A stretch of DNA of 64,000 nt, from positions 28,333,001-28,397,000 of the forward strand of contig OX392538.1 of NCBI GenBank assembly GCA_947623455.1, in the 5' to 3' direction. The notes beneath the pieces are model-generated. The model saw nothing but the letters and a program-made list of their open reading frames with translations. It was not told the DNA's origin and searched no databases. Every line of letters begins with the position of its first letter. The stretch's first letter is position 1. Position numbers and translations under genes: made by a program. Source of the DNA: Mimachlamys varia. Lineage: Eukaryota > Mollusca > Bivalvia > Pectinida > Pectinidae. This document shows positions 1 to 12,479 of this stretch, one piece after another.

Positions 1-96
1 GCGATGGACGTTAGATATGCAAGTGAAATAAGGTATTAACATACAATACTAAACGTGAATTTTGATGTGGACTAGATAATTAAATATCATACTCAC

Positions 97-1021
97 AATA
101 ACATCCTGCGTATGGGTTTCCGTAATATCCCGGCTTACATACACACTTGTTATTTACACAGTAGGCGAAGGCCTTGCAAGCGTCTTTACACGGCTCTGGG
201 GAATACATGTTCTATTTTACATAATAATATACAATTTGAAATAAAGGACCTTTTAATAAAACAAATGGTTTAAATTATCATGATACATTACAGGAAACTC
301 TGCAAAGCTTCTCACGTTGTAACTACATGATATCCTTATTTTCTTAAAATAATATTTCCGTATTTGCTTTTATTTTGAGAATGGAAATACACATCCATTT
401 TAACAAGTAGTTCACATCAATATTTTATCGTTACATTATTTTTTCTTTAATCGGAAAGAAAAATCCGATTGTCAAATGCCATGCAATAATATATACTTGC
501 ATACCAGTTTAGAAAGCAAAATATCATACAAAATACACACACTGAAAAAAATTCTTTTGTGAATAAAAATTTACATTTTTTTTTGTAACATATTCTGAGC
601 AATAGCTATACTTACTATAACATGCCACAGTTCCTATACCAATATATCCGGCCTTACATTTGCACGTGTTTGAATGGTAATCGCAGTAAGCATTTGCGCA
701 ACATCTTCCTCCGCATGGTACTGTAATAAAGTGTTTAAGCTTAAACGACTGTCTCTTAACTCCAAGTTGCAACTACTGATTTGCCTGCGTTCAGTATAAT
801 ATGACCAGACGGAATGGTCTGCGTGATGGGGTCGGCATTGGCCCGATATTTTTACAACAAACACTTTTCAATACTAGCGTTAACTATTATTTTCTATAGA
901 GAACCTTAATACTTACATTGACAGCCTCCATAACGATCCGATATGTATCCCTTATTACAAACACATTTCTGTAATTTTTCGTCGCAATGGGTATTTGGCG
1001 GACAGTTTCCACCGCATGCCT
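97..1021 (-). CDS. Gene A exons 13-15: EGF cassette a-b-c, second copy
   Basis: Exon 13 (917-1021, type a, ACGGNCPPNTHC), exon 14 (616-720, type b, PCGGRCCANAYC), exon 15 (97-195, type c, PCKDACKAFAYC, 99 nt). The d-type exon expected next lies left of the window; in gene B it is 31366-31470. Exon 15 ends at a GTGAGT donor. Confidence 0.85.
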
Positions 1022-4000
1022 CTGAAATCGTAGGTGCAGAATATGAACATTTCAACCAAGGGGCAGTATTTTTCTCATCCTTTATTTCCGTTATTCAGTA
1101 CATGTAAGATGTCTCTCTCGTGTTATTTACAGGATGATATCGATAACTATGAAACTGCGTTCAATTTTCTTACATTGCATTTATCTTTTTGACGTTTACA
1201 GTTAGTACTAAATAACACTTTACGATTATACTTGCCGCAGCAGTGACATTAGAATAGTTTCCATTATTTGAATGTTACGTCATTACTGACCATTCGCGAG
1301 TCAAAGACGTGAAATGAAATACGTATACACCCAGTCTTATAAATATCGTGTATGCAGAGAGACAGCTTTCTTTAATGCAATGTAACACATATAATACGTA
1401 AACATATCACTTCTTATAGGAGAGTAAAACTTTTTAAAATTTTATTTTCATGCATATTTTTCTAACTTTACAGACATACATCAAATGTATCAAATGTATC
1501 AAATAATCAAACATGAATCTAAAATGAAAAACCTTTGTGTTTTAAATTATCGTATGGTACAGTTTCACCTTCATGATAACTCTGTTTAACATATCACGAT
1601 TTTTGGAACATCGTATGAAGGATCCCAGCATTAATACAGTTATCAAGATTCATAGATGTTGTCAAAAATATACTTATTTTGCTTATACCTTACACAATGA
1701 AATACTAACCGTCATCATCCACAATAGTTACAATTGTCTGGATATGGACTCCCAACACACCGCCACGTGACACTTGAACCAGTGAAACAGAGAATGTCTC
1801 TTTCCCCTCAAATATCTAGAAATATAAAGACAATAGAATAAGAAATTAAGATTTATAATTTAATTTTGGATTGGTATTTCAAATTTTTAATAAAGACAAC
1901 GTGACAACATTATATTCAAATACATATTTAACAATTAAATATTTGCTACATTGTATTTATTGTCAATATCAATGAACTATTACAAGCGTTTATTTGTTAT
2001 ATTTGCATTTTATACATTTTCTTATTTGAAGTCATTAAACGGATTTTGAATTCCCGCCTAACACTTACTTCACCAATGCAAAATAATAATAACTTTCAAT
2101 TATGTAATTCCTTTTTTCTTACAGTATAAAAGAAACTTGGCTTAAAATGTTTTTGGTAGACGAACGTGATGGTTAACGGCTTAACCAAATTTGAAGATTT
2201 GAGTGATTTTTAAGCGAATTTTTTGTACTTTTGCGATTGTTGGTATAACATGAATCCCTTGTCTATGAGTATGTGAACTGGATTCGTTCCTGTAATTCGT
2301 TTAATGATAAACCGTTATACAGTATGACTTCCAAGAGTGATATAGTACGTAACATTAAATATAATCAGCTGTGTAGTTACCTTATCATTGACGATATAGA
2401 TGCGTATGGTCGTCGACACCTCACCATCTCCAAAACGGACGACGCCTTCTCCGCCGCCATAGTCGAATCCTTTTGTAGCTTCGATGTCGCTGGTCTTCCA
2501 TGAAGCATAGATCGTTCCGAATGTTGATCCAGTTCGCAGCACTTTTATTATCACAAATCCTGCATTTTCATTCACAGAGTAGGTCGGCTCTTCTATTCCT
2601 ATCTCTGCTGCTTCTGTTATCAAAAGAATAATAACAATAATTAATTAATTAAATGTTGTATCGAAACAAACACTTTTAACTTTTATGATAACTCTTAAAT
2701 CTAGAATAATCATTTCTACGACGCTGGTGAATTGAAAATATCATATCGGTTTAGATTGAAATATACTTACTGTCACATTTTACAAGAGGGTTACCAAAGA
2801 AACCATCATTGCAAACACAAGTTTGTGTCGGTATGTCGCATTTAGCATTGATTCCACATTTACCATGGCATGGTGCTAAGAAATAAAAAATAAATAAATG
2901 ATTGAAATAATCGAACGTTTGTGCGAGTACAAGAGCTGTCTTTCAATTATTTGTTGAATGGATTTTAAATAATTCGTCACAAGGGATGGGGACCTCCTCT
3001 GGTATCCAAAAACTGATTGACCGCTGAAAACGGAAAGTCACCAATATCGTTATGTTGATTATCAATCATATATAACAGGACAATGAGAAGCCGGGAATAT
3101 ATCTTCATTACAGTACAAAGTTTGAGAAAAAATGAAAAGGGGAACGGATCAGTGGTTCTGGAAGGGTCTACGTCTCCTGTCTCTTCTAATACAAGTTCGC
3201 TCCAAATTATGATACGTGCTGTTATTGAGAAGCAAAGTAGCGAACACGAAACTACAACAAAGAACGCTTTTGAACATCAAGAAAATATGCAACGTCACGA
3301 AGAACCAGAAAATCGATCATGTTTATCATCAACATTGAGCTCTCGAAAAAAAAACCAACAAAACAAAACGTTTTCTATTTTAAAAACTATCATAATACTC
3401 ACGATAACATCCTTCGTAAGGATTTCCAAAAAACCCAGCCTTACAGTAACACCTGTTGTCTTTTCCACAGATAGCATTTTCTTTACAGGCACCCTTGCAT
3501 GGTTCTATAAGAAAATGATATTAAGATTAATAAACAGTAAGGAAGCACAAGATATTATGTATATTATCAAAAGCGCTTCGCGAAGCAATAATAGGAGACA
3601 AGATGCATTTTCTTTATGAAAGTATTGCCAAATAGTTTCGGTAGGTTAGATTATTATTCTTACTGGTCCATCAACGTTCAAGGTTGAAAGTAGACCAAAA
3701 CTATTAAAGGAAAACAATCAAAAGTCAGTTTGAATAAAATTTAAAATTAGCAATGTTTTCAGTACATTTCTTTGAAAGACCAACCGTATTTAGGTAGGTA
3801 TTAATGGTAGAGAAACTTGTTTTTGAAAATGATTCAAGCAACAATCATTAACATAATGTTTTTGGACGCGGAGGTTTTATGCAAAGTTGTAAAAATCATA
3901 ACAAATGCAACTTACTGTAACAATGTAATGTTGGAATTCCATAAAATCCTTCATTGCAATAACATCGATTGTCTTTTGGATTGCAGTAAGCATTGGCGCA

Positions 4001-7000
4001 GCACCTTCCGCCACATGGTACTTTAAGAAACCAAAATTAGGAACACAATAATGTATGCATGCCAACTCAAAAGAATACTGTGTTATGTTTATTATGTATT
4101 TTTTTTATTTAGAATTAACAAATAAGGAAATAACCATGAAATAAGAACAATAACATTCTTTAGGGTAAGTTTAGTTGTTGGTACAACAAGTAATTCTTAA
4201 TAACCAGAAAGTACCTATTTTGAGAAAAAATCAAACATTTTCTACACTTTTTTAAAACCATGACTGTTTGGACTTATGAACATTAAAAGATTTAATTCAT
4301 ATCAAGAATAACTATTTTAGCATTTCAATGTGTTTGTAAAATTTGTTTAGCTTTTTTTAATATTGAAAAATTGAATCCTTCTTGTAAATCGGCATGGAAC
4401 CAGAAGTTGTACTAGACCAAGGAGATGTTCATAAATCGGAAGAAACATTGAAATATTTCTGACAAAAACAATTTTACAAAGTTTTTCATTATGAATAGCT
4501 TACCCACCAGTTCAAGTTTATAACACCACTGTGTCGTGCTTATCAAGGAAGAAATAATTGACAGTTGTGTAAAAAAATAATCTCTTAACGAAATCATCCA
4601 TCAAACAATAAATTTCATCCGTAATGTTTCAGGATTGTATTATGATTTTACTGTACAGTTTTTAATCATTCTAACCACCTTTGCGTTACGACTCGTCAGT
4701 TTAAAGCAATGGAATGGAATAAAGTGATGGATACTATCGGGTTGGTATTTCATCAAAGTATCTCTTTGAACTGCCCTGTCGCCACGAGAAATACATTCTT
4801 CGCCTCCATTGTCATCAAACATATGGTAAACCCTATCAAACCATACCTAACTGTTAAAGGGGCATCCCGCGAAAGCCTAAATGTCTGTTCTTGAATAAAC
4901 ATAGCGTCTGCACTACTAATTATACTTTCCTGTTATTTCCATATTCAAAGTGGACTCAAAATGTCATTTATGACCACTTGCAAAATCGCAATCCTCGGGA
5001 AAGCCCAGATAAAAATAGCGGGAATGACGCAGCGTGACAGGTGTGCCGCATTTTTTCTGATCGGTTTGCCGGCAGGGGCCACACGGGAGGGGACGCGTAA
5101 TGTATACGGCTGATGAAACGGAGACAAAGTCCGTGTATAAACTTATTGAATCACATTCACATTAAAAATAAACATCAATTGCACACATACCGATATTCAA
5201 ATGAAGAATAATTGTCGGCATATCGGCACCATATATCGACACCAGGAATTATCTATATTATATTTACCTGACCGAGGCCGGTACACATGGGTACGGAATA
5301 CGGCCATTGTACAAACGTTAATTTATATAAAAGGTAATATTCACGAACCCAACTTTTCAGATGATTTCATAAAATGTATGTAGCATGCATTGAAAAGTAC
5401 GAAATAAAATGACATGAAATGTTTGCGATTTTTTTTACAACTCAATGTCTTCAGGATTTTTTTTCAAACTTTCTATATATATACAAGATACATTCATATT
5501 CATTTAAAATCTTTCCCACTTTCAGCGTCTTCACACGTTAACACGTATCACGGAATGCGAACATTTAAGTCCTTACACTCATATAACGCACCACACACTA
5601 AGCATGACTACATGTATATCAGATTTGGAACTGTTAAAACACTTAAAACTAACCGTTATGAATATGTTATGATAATTCCGCTTTCTTTTTACATCTTTTT
5701 TTGTCGTCTTGTAAAGGGACGGTGACCTTTTTAAAAAAAAACCTGCAGGAATGGAATATACATATAGGTATATGTTGTATAACTTTTGTTTTTATTATTT
5801 TTTTTCCCCGTTATGTATATATTTTCGTATCAAATTCAATACCGTGGTCGCAACCCAATGGTATTTGTACCTTCACTAATTTATAGATTAAGTATGAATA
5901 TCACCTTTTTTACGCGTGAAAACATATTTTTTTTATTCCTTTTGTCCAAATTGAAGCCGTTTGTACCTCGGTCGCACGTCCCGTTTTACAATGTAATCAA
6001 ACGACTTTTTCCGTTATGGTATTTATTGTATTTGAAAATGTCTTTCTATCCAGCAATATAATTAGATCATACTGTTTTACTGGAACATAAGATTTTAAAA
6101 AGGGAATATTATAAACACACTTTAAAGTTTCATATTACACACGCATTTTATGCAACAGAAGACTGAAACAGTTTCCCTTTGGGTAGCCTCAAAACCAATT
6201 CAAAGCTTTATTTGTGCATGTTACCGTTACCCAGAAGAAATATGTTACATACACACAATAGAGCAGGTAGTTTCTCCTTTAAATACTTCCCATCTCTCAA
6301 TATGATTCCGTAACGCAGTCTTGCGTTATATTTTGACCATTCGGCAACTTTTCGCTTAGTAGTTAGGCCTTATCGTGGTGTAACGGTAATAGCAGATAGA
6401 GTGTTTACAATGGAAGCGGCGCTCGCTGCGCATCCGTTGGTAGGTGGAAATCCCAAACCAAAACGTCTAGCCTGACGTTCTGGAATTCCACTAGTTATTT
6501 TGAAATTATTTATTTTATGAATACATATATGCAAAATCCGATCGTCGTAGTCCATAAGAATACCCACTCGATATGTGTATGTAATATTTTGAAAAAAATT
6601 ATGAAAAAAAGCTGACTTTGGCGGGATGCCCCTTTAATAATACTGATATTTTTCGGACAACAGTGATTCACCTGTATCTTTAGGGAAAAAAGCATAAGTT
6701 AACAACTTTTACATATACATTCACGCGTGTTTACATGCATACACACTATCCATCACAACTTACATGTGCATCCTCCGTGATGGGGATCTTCAACGTATCC
6801 TTTGTCACAATGACACCCCAGGATAGGCCCATCACAATGAGCATGAGGCCCACACGATCCTCCGCATGCATCTGTAATAAACTAACTCTTTAACAAATGT
6901 AAATTTATTTATCCTTCAATAGGAAAGAACATGCTCGTTTAAACGATCGAAGTAGAGTTAAATAGACAATTACTTTACTTTCTATAAGGAACATTTACCA

Positions 7001-10000
7001 AATTTAGACAGTTTCATATTCATTCTATAAAAGTGATATTGTTCACTAGTCAAAAATATCACTTTCTTCTTATTTGACGGATAAGAACGCTGCTTACAAA
7101 CGACGTTTGGGAAAATCAAAGGGTGTCACTGTAGATTTTCCTATAGAAATGTAATAAAAAATATCTAACCGTATCTTTTGTAACACCAAACATATTTCAC
7201 TTGTGCGGCTAATATTTTGATATTTTTCACTCGTATATATTTGGTATTACTGAAGACACTGTTATATATCCTCTATTTATTGTATTTCTAATTGATATCT
7301 TCCCGGCAGAATACTGTTATGTCAATTGTCGCTCTTTAATGGTAACACATGTGTGCGTAAACTGAGTTGCTGCCCCTTAACTACACTTTGGAATGTGGCA
7401 ATTGGCATCTCTGTACTTTCTTGCTTCGTATGTTTTGTTCAGAATGGAAAAAGACAACAGTTTCCGAAGACGGTAGGCCAATAATATGACTTGTGGAAGG
7501 ATACTTGCTACGATTACTGCTGCAGTTTATCCAAATATCACGCTTTTTTAATGTCTAAAAGGTGGAGTCAAACAAGTAAATGTATTGATAATTATATATA
7601 CTGAAGATATAACATTTACCAAGAGGATATTCTATTTTCATTGAATCTATTTAAAACGAAAGTAGGGGCATCACGCCGTATGTGTAGGTACTTCGACAGT
7701 TTTATAGATCGTTCTATGACATATATATATCATACGTACACTTGATCAACTTCAGATATTGACTATACTAATCACAGGCATTCAGCTAATTACACTTGTC
7801 ACACATAGGTTGCACATATACTTTTAGGTCTTATTTAGAAATAGAATCATAGATATTTCTAACACATGTATCACAGATAGGTATTACACATGTATTTAGA
7901 ATCAGAGAGATGTAGAACACATTTATAAATAGAACTGTAACAATATTTTGTAAAACATTCATTGCTTAAATATCAGTCAGACAGATATAATTATATTACA
8001 CATCAAAAATTAGATTCAAAGATAGGTATTACACATGTGTTATGTATCACAGAGGTAGTCCTCAACTATGTACATGTACCATCATAGCCAGGTAGAATAT
8101 ATTGCAACAGTATTGTCACTACCAGAGTCAGAAATTTCTCATTTGAATGTATGTTCTTTTACATTCTAGAGATTTTGTTTCGTTCGGAAGTATTCTTCCT
8201 GAGATGGTTTAACGTATCACAGAACAGGAGAGTGTGACTTTTGAGAGTGAAGAATGAAAATGCGAACTTTCTGTAAACGGAATTGCCTCTATTTTACGCT
8301 CAAACGCACATTCTGAGCTTCAATTGATTACCAGGCCAGGATAAGTAATTACAACTTACAGATACACATAGATACTATCATAATATTGTACCATAAGTTA
8401 ATTTTGAACCGGACAAGTACAACCCATTAAATCAGGTATGTTTATTGATACATTAAAAGACCCAGGGATTGGAAAACAAGCTTAGTTCCTCCCAAATATA
8501 TATCACAGGCGAACCGATCTTCGAAACTGTTGATACTTTAAATAACTACCATATCAATTTGAATAAGATAGAGTGCAACTTATAACAGTCATATCTATAA
8601 ATGATGCAAAATGAATGGAAACTTATAACATCTAACGTTAAAATCATTAGATTAGAAATCAGTGACCAGCGCTTTTCGAAAAATTAACTTTCTGAAATAT
8701 CAATTTTTAGGAAATGTTATATTTTTTGTTGGTGAATCATAGCATTGTCATCAGGAAAGGTAAATATTTGTCAAATATTATATACAGTATATTATTACCG
8801 TCATTATCTTTGATTGTAATCGTAGTCTTCGATGGTTCTCCAATTTCACCAAAGGCACTGACAAATACCAACTCCAACTCAAAAGATTCGGACGTTTCGA
8901 ATTGCTGTGGAAATACAACCATTACAAATAAACAAAGTAACAACCATATGCATCCGTAAAACTTTCTAACATGTCTAGACTGTCAGCCGTTTTGCGATTA
9001 AAACTGGAAATGTTTGAGTTTTTGCAAAATATAATGAAGCACAACGATGAAGTAATATCCGAGTTTAAGTTTAATCATTATAACCACGCGTTGATAACCT
9101 TCTTTAAGTGGATATTAAACGGAAGCATTAAATACGATTTATCGACTGGATCAACAGATATCAAAATAATGCATAAAGTCTAAACATGTGTAACGTCATA
9201 TTAACAGATCATATCATTCAAGGATGACATCCGGTGTATGTGATGCGGGTGTATGTGTTAAATGCTTGTGTATTTTGGAGCCTGCGATGTTTACGTAAGC
9301 ATGCATAAGACAGTAAGGAAATGATGCCGACTTTATAATGGTACCACACTGAGGATATACTTCCGAAAGCCTCCAACATAGCACGCCACCCGGTCGCATT
9401 ATACTTACAATGGGTGATGCTCGTAATGCTTTGTCTCGGCCAGGGAACAGAACCAGAAACCTTTAATACGTTCTATATAACGAAAGAAAACTTTCAACTA
9501 ACTTACCACATCGTCCACGATGAAGATGGTTATATATTGTGTAGACACCCCGTCACCGAAGACAACTACACCGTGACTGTTGAAGAAATCTACACCATGA
9601 ATAGCGGTTCCATCACTTGACTTAAACCTCACAGCAACGATGCCGATGGTTCCTTGTTGCCTCAGTACCTCAACTTTAAGAATGCCAACACCTTCTGACA
9701 CGGTGTATGTCTCTTTTGCAAACACTATTATACTTTTCTCTGAAAGCAATATATTATTAATTAGAAAGCTTCCTTCTTCCACAAACAACATCTTAAAATC
9801 AGAATGATATACTATTAACTAGTGATTTCATTATATCGGAGTATTTAAGTGTTTATCTACCTTTAAAGTTGTTACGTACTATTTAATTGCATAGTTACAT
9901 AACACTGTTAGGATGATTGAGGGGTTTATTTTTTCTATATTGCCCTATCAACAGCTTATGAAATGTAAGGACTGCGTTCCGTTAATGTAATTTTATTGTG

Positions 10001-12408
10001 CATGTGTTGAGTGCGTGTGCATTTGAGAGGTTGTGATATGTTCATGTAAGGCTACTTGCGATAGTCGGGGACTACTGCCGACTTTATAGTGATACCACAC
10101 TGAAGTACATACAGTATATACAGCCGAAGGCTACCAGTGTCGACAACGGGTGAAGCAGTCGATTCACTCTCTTAATCCTGACTGTACATACTGTAATTTA
10201 TCGAGAGCATGGCAAGTCTCGACCAGGGGATTAAACAAAAGGCATTTCTAACAATAGCAAGATATCTGATTAGATTGTTTTTTCTGTGTTTTTTTTGTTG
10301 ATATTCATTTTGCATATGCCAATGATGCCAACGAAGCTTTGCTTCCAACAGTACTCTTTAACTTCACGCTTTGCTATTATGTTCCAAAACATTTCATTTT
10401 AATGAATAAAAGTATGTTTGTGTCCGTGAACAAAATTTTGATCCACGATAGGTCGTCAATTGCAAAATGCTTTCTCACGTTGGTATTATAATCTTGTAAC
10501 TGAATAGATGAAATTACTTGAGCACCCATACACGTATGTATGTATACAAATTGAACATGAATGTATGTCCTTAGATTACCTTAGCAGTTTCAAGGAATTT
10601 AAAACAAAACAAAATAATCTTCCGATGGGAGATTTAACTTACCAAAACATTGAACTGTTCCGTCTCCAACTAGTGGTTCGTCACATTCACATGTGTCTGT
10701 ATCTGGGTTGCAGGAAGCGTTGTCAACACATTTTCCGTAACATGGGACTGACAAACAGATATCCCATTTATGACATGATCAATACCACGTCATGTAATCA
10801 TGCATTTAATGTATCGTTTAATATAACAATAAGAACATTAAGAACAATTTTATCATTAAGCCTTCAACAAGATTCTTCTTTCGTTTTATTCGTGAAAGAT
10901 TTGTTTTTGATAGGATATATATTTTCCATGGCAGAAGAGCGTTATATATACTATTTTGTTTGTCAAAGGAAAGATGGTACACTATATCTGTAAGAGGAAA
11001 GAAGGTATCATTGTGGTGGCAGATGGCATACAATAAAGAATAAAACGTGTTATCTATTACATTATAGAAAGAATGGAAGACTAACTCTATCATCGAATAT
11101 CATTAGAGGAAAGTTTTAAGAAAGCACCTGAGTATGGAAACCACTGTTTCGACTTTTGTCTGAATTGGTCTCTTCATACTGTAATATGATTACCTTTATA
11201 TAACATCTAAACCAATAAAATGTATTAAGAAATTTATTTATTGGACCGTCTTATAGCCAAATACCTTAACCAAGGGAACGAAATAAGAAACAAATGAATA
11301 GGATTTATCACTTACCATGACATCCTTTCTCTGGATTACCGATGAAACCGTCTTTACAGAAACACTTGAATGATTGTAAGTCGCATCGGGCGTTAGCTCC
11401 GCATTTACCCCAACATGGTCCTAAAATACATGTACGTGAAACTCGCTAATTATGCCAAGATTTGCTTATAGACCAATTAAAGAAATAAATTAAGACAAAA
11501 ATGAAACAATAAACTGATAAACCCATTTCAGCAATGTTTACAGCAATGAAAATAAGTATTAGTGATTTTAGTCGTCATAATTTTCAAATTATTACAAAAT
11601 CTGATATTCGTTGTTGTATCTCAATTATACTGTACATTTTCCAAAAACAAAAATGCGATCCAAATTGTTTTTTCACTTACGGACACATGGATGGGTGCTG
11701 GTACCGTAATAATTTTCTTTACAAACACATCGTCCATTTATCAACACAGCATTTTCACAGCATTTTTTCGCAGGTACGTAGTCCCCTCCCTTTTGCGGAG
11801 CATAGTCCCCTCCTGTGGACGGAGCATAGTCCCCTCCTGTGGACGGAGCATAGTCCCCTCCTGTGGACGGAGCATAGTCCCCTCCCGTAGACGGAGCATA
11901 GTCCCCTCCTGTGGACGGAGCATAGTCCCCTCCTGTGGACGGAGCATAGTCCCCTCCTGTGGATGGAGCATAGTCCCCTCCTGTGGACGGTACATAGTCA
12001 TCGCCTTTGGTTGGAACATAGACTTCTTTTTTTGGTGGTGGAACATAGTCATCTTTTTGTGGTGGAGGTGGAACATAGACTTCTTTTTTGGGTGGAACAT
12101 AGTCATCTTTTTGTGGTGGAGGTGGAACATATACTTCCTTTTTTGGTGGTGGAACATAGTCATCTTTTTGGGGTGGAACATATGTTTCTTTTGGGGGCCC
12201 TTTCCTTCCTCTTTTGTACTTTTTTGCACCTGATTGAAATGGAAATGGTTTTGATGTAAAATAAAAATAATATCAAAATAATCATGGGCCTTTGAACAAA
12301 CTTATCAAATATGAATTATCAAGTAATGTTCTACTTACATGATGGTGCAACAAGTAATACCGCACAGATGACGAAGAGAAGTCCAATCGTCCGTAGTTGG
12401 TGTGCCAT
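97..12408 (-). CDS. Gene A: secreted Tyr-repeat / EGF / Calx-beta protein, 5' half (15 exons, continues past left edge)
   Basis: Spliced gene read right to left. Exons: 12339-12408, 11681-12229, 11316-11420, 10643-10747, 9507-9739, 8799-8904, 6764-6871, 3916-4020, 3403-3504, 2771-2875, 2381-2613, 1710-1815, 917-1021, 616-720, 97-195. All have AG acceptors and GT donors; EGF exons are phase 1-1 and Calx-beta exon pairs 1-0/0-1, giving 2236 nt with no stop. The product starts with a signal peptide, then a Tyr-repeat arm, EGF-like modules and two Calx-beta domains. It matches gene B exon by exon, so the missing 3' part presumably has three more Calx-beta domains and a Gly/His/Tyr tail. Seen: exon structure and domain motifs. 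Known: EGF and Calx-beta are extracellular protein-protein and calcium-related modules. Inferred: a structural or adhesive matrix protein. Confidence 0.85.
1710..2613 (-). CDS. Gene A exons 11-12: Calx-beta domain 2
   Basis: Exon 11 (2381-2613, 233 nt) encodes PTYSVNENAGFVIIKVLRTG, SWKTSDIEATKGFDY, VVRFGDGE and IRIYIVNDK. Exon 12 (1710-1815, 106 nt) continues with FEGKETFSVSLVQVS and ends IVTIVDDDG. The donor of exon 11 is AAG|GTAACT and that of exon 12 is GTTAGT. Confidence 0.86.
2771..6871 (-). CDS. Gene A exons 7-10: EGF cassette a-b-c-d, first copy
   Basis: Exon 7 (6764-6871, type a, ACGGSCGPHAHC), exon 8 (3916-4020, type b, PCGGRCCANAYC), exon 9 (3403-3504, type c, PCKGACKENAIC), exon 10 (2771-2875, type d, PCHGKCGINAKC). 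Each is a phase 1-1 exon holding one short EGF-like module. Type b carries an extra Cys (CC). The intron between exons 7 and 8 is long (about 2.7 kb) and contains a TTAA-flanked transposon. Confidence 0.85.
4858..6633. mobile_element. TTAA-flanked non-autonomous DNA transposon in gene A intron 7
   Basis: Terminal inverted repeats AGGGGCATCCCGC(G/C)AAAG at both ends, flanked by a TTAA target-site duplication (4854-4857 and 6634-6637); length 1776 bp. No transposase ORF is visible. TTAA duplication is characteristic of the piggyBac superfamily, so it is probably a non-autonomous relative. A tRNA-like A-box (TGGTGTAACGG near 6374) inside may be an older SINE remnant. Confidence 0.75.
6872..8798. 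other. Gene A intron 6
   Basis: No exon is visible. It holds a loose A/T-rich repetition around 7790-8110 with recurring ATCACAGATAGGTATTACACA-like phrases. Gene B has a near-identical intron (38532-40457). Confidence 0.6.
8799..9739 (-). CDS. Gene A exons 5-6: Calx-beta domain 1
   Basis: Exon 5 (9507-9739, 233 nt, phase 1-0) encodes the first part: FAKETYTVSEGVG, then VRFKSSDGTAIHGVDF, VVFGDG and TIFIVDD. Exon 6 (8799-8904, 106 nt, phase 0-1) completes it with ESFELELVFVSAFGEIGEP and ends TITIKDND, the hallmark C-terminal strand of Calx-beta. The acidic Asp clusters (SSDGTA, VDD, KDND) sit where Calx-beta domains coordinate calcium. The split into two exons recurs in all Calx-beta domains of this family. 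Confidence 0.87.
9214..9470. repeat. Degenerate dispersed repeat in gene A intron 5
   Basis: Contains wording (GCCGACTTTATAATGGTACCACACTGA, CCGAAAGCC, CACCCGGTCGCATTATACT, CTCGGCCAGGGAAC, each in separate blocks) that recurs at 10050-10180 and 40890-41150. I recall similar blocks as common dispersed repeats in bivalves, but cannot confirm the family. Confidence 0.5.
9871..10233. repeat. Gene-A-specific insertion in intron 4
   Basis: About 360 bp present between the aligned flanks TTTAAAGTT and CAAAAGGCATTTC, absent from gene B (near 41550). It carries the same GCCGACTTTATAG...ACCACACTGAAG block as the 9214-9470 repeat, so it is a repeat insertion in A or a clean loss from B. Confidence 0.65.
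10643..11420 (-). CDS. Gene A exons 3-4: two EGF-like modules
   Basis: Exon 3 (11316-11420) and exon 4 (10643-10747) are each 105 nt and each encode one short EGF-like module with spacing close to C-x3-C-x5-C-x6-C-x-C-x10-C. Exon 3 reads PCWGKCGANARC with GFIGNP before the last Cys. Exon 4 reads PCYGKCVDNASC and GDGTVQC. These two lie outside the four-EGF cassette pattern that follows. Confidence 0.85.
11681..12229 (-). CDS. Gene A exon 2: Lys/Pro and Tyr-repeat arm with short Cys-rich end
   Basis: 549 nt, phase 1-1. It begins with a basic stretch (AKKYKRGRKGPPK), continues with three alternating KKEVYVPPPP / QKDDYVPP-type repeats, then eight copies of the octapeptide STGGDYAP (24-nt units), and ends with QKGGDYVPAKK. 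A small five-Cys segment (CCEN...CVC...C) follows, containing ENYYG. Tyr recurs about every eight residues. No other frame is plausible: the long ORFs on the opposite strand and in the shifted frame are by-products of the 24-nt periodicity. Such Tyr/Pro/Lys repeats are typical of cross-linked extracellular proteins. DOPA modification is possible but not visible in DNA. Confidence 0.85.
12339..12408 (-). CDS. Gene A exon 1: signal peptide
   Basis: The ATG at 12408-12406 opens a 70-nt exon encoding Met-Ala-His, a basic residue, then a hydrophobic core (IGLLFVICAVLLV) ending in Ala-Pro-Ser. This is a typical secretory signal. The exon ends one base into a codon at a TGTAAGT donor. The start is chosen because exon 1 of genes B and C aligns at the same ATG with the same 70-nt length, and because a TATA box lies about 50 nt upstream. 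Confidence 0.88.
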
Positions 12409-12453
12409 CTTGTTAATCAAGGTATGCAACGCCAACTTGAAGCAAGCAACGTC

Positions 12454-12477
12454 CTTTTATAGAGGCGAGTCTCGCCT
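12454..12477 (-). promoter_or_regulatory. Gene A core promoter: TATA box and AGGCGAG palindrome
   Basis: On the minus strand TATAAAAG (12461-12454) lies about 46 nt before the ATG. It is directly preceded by the perfect palindrome AGGCGAG-t-CTCGCCT (12463-12477). The 5' UTR wording downstream (GGCGTTG...CACCTTG/TACCTTG...AACAAG-ATG) is shared with genes B and C. Function as a promoter is inferred from position and conservation. Confidence 0.7.
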
Positions 12478-12479
12478 AG

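Noticed and set aside
3083..3619. 178-aa plus-strand ORF
   Set aside because: It runs antisense across exon 9 of gene A (3403-3504), has no domain, and its copy at 34811-35278 is shortened by a single-base change.
6370..6567. tRNA-like or coding segment inside the TTAA element
   Set aside because: Only the A box fits; the B box is poor, and the minus-strand ORF has no recognisable domain.
10508..10993. 161-aa plus-strand ORF
   Set aside because: Antisense to exon 4 of gene A; the equivalent region in gene B is broken up.
11534..12259. Plus-strand ORFs of up to 223 aa with SIVPSCGR / EHSPLLWT repeats
   Set aside because: Antisense and frame shadows of the 24-nt Tyr-repeat units of gene A exon 2; the same holds for 42889-43483 and the minus-strand ORF at 62997-63380.
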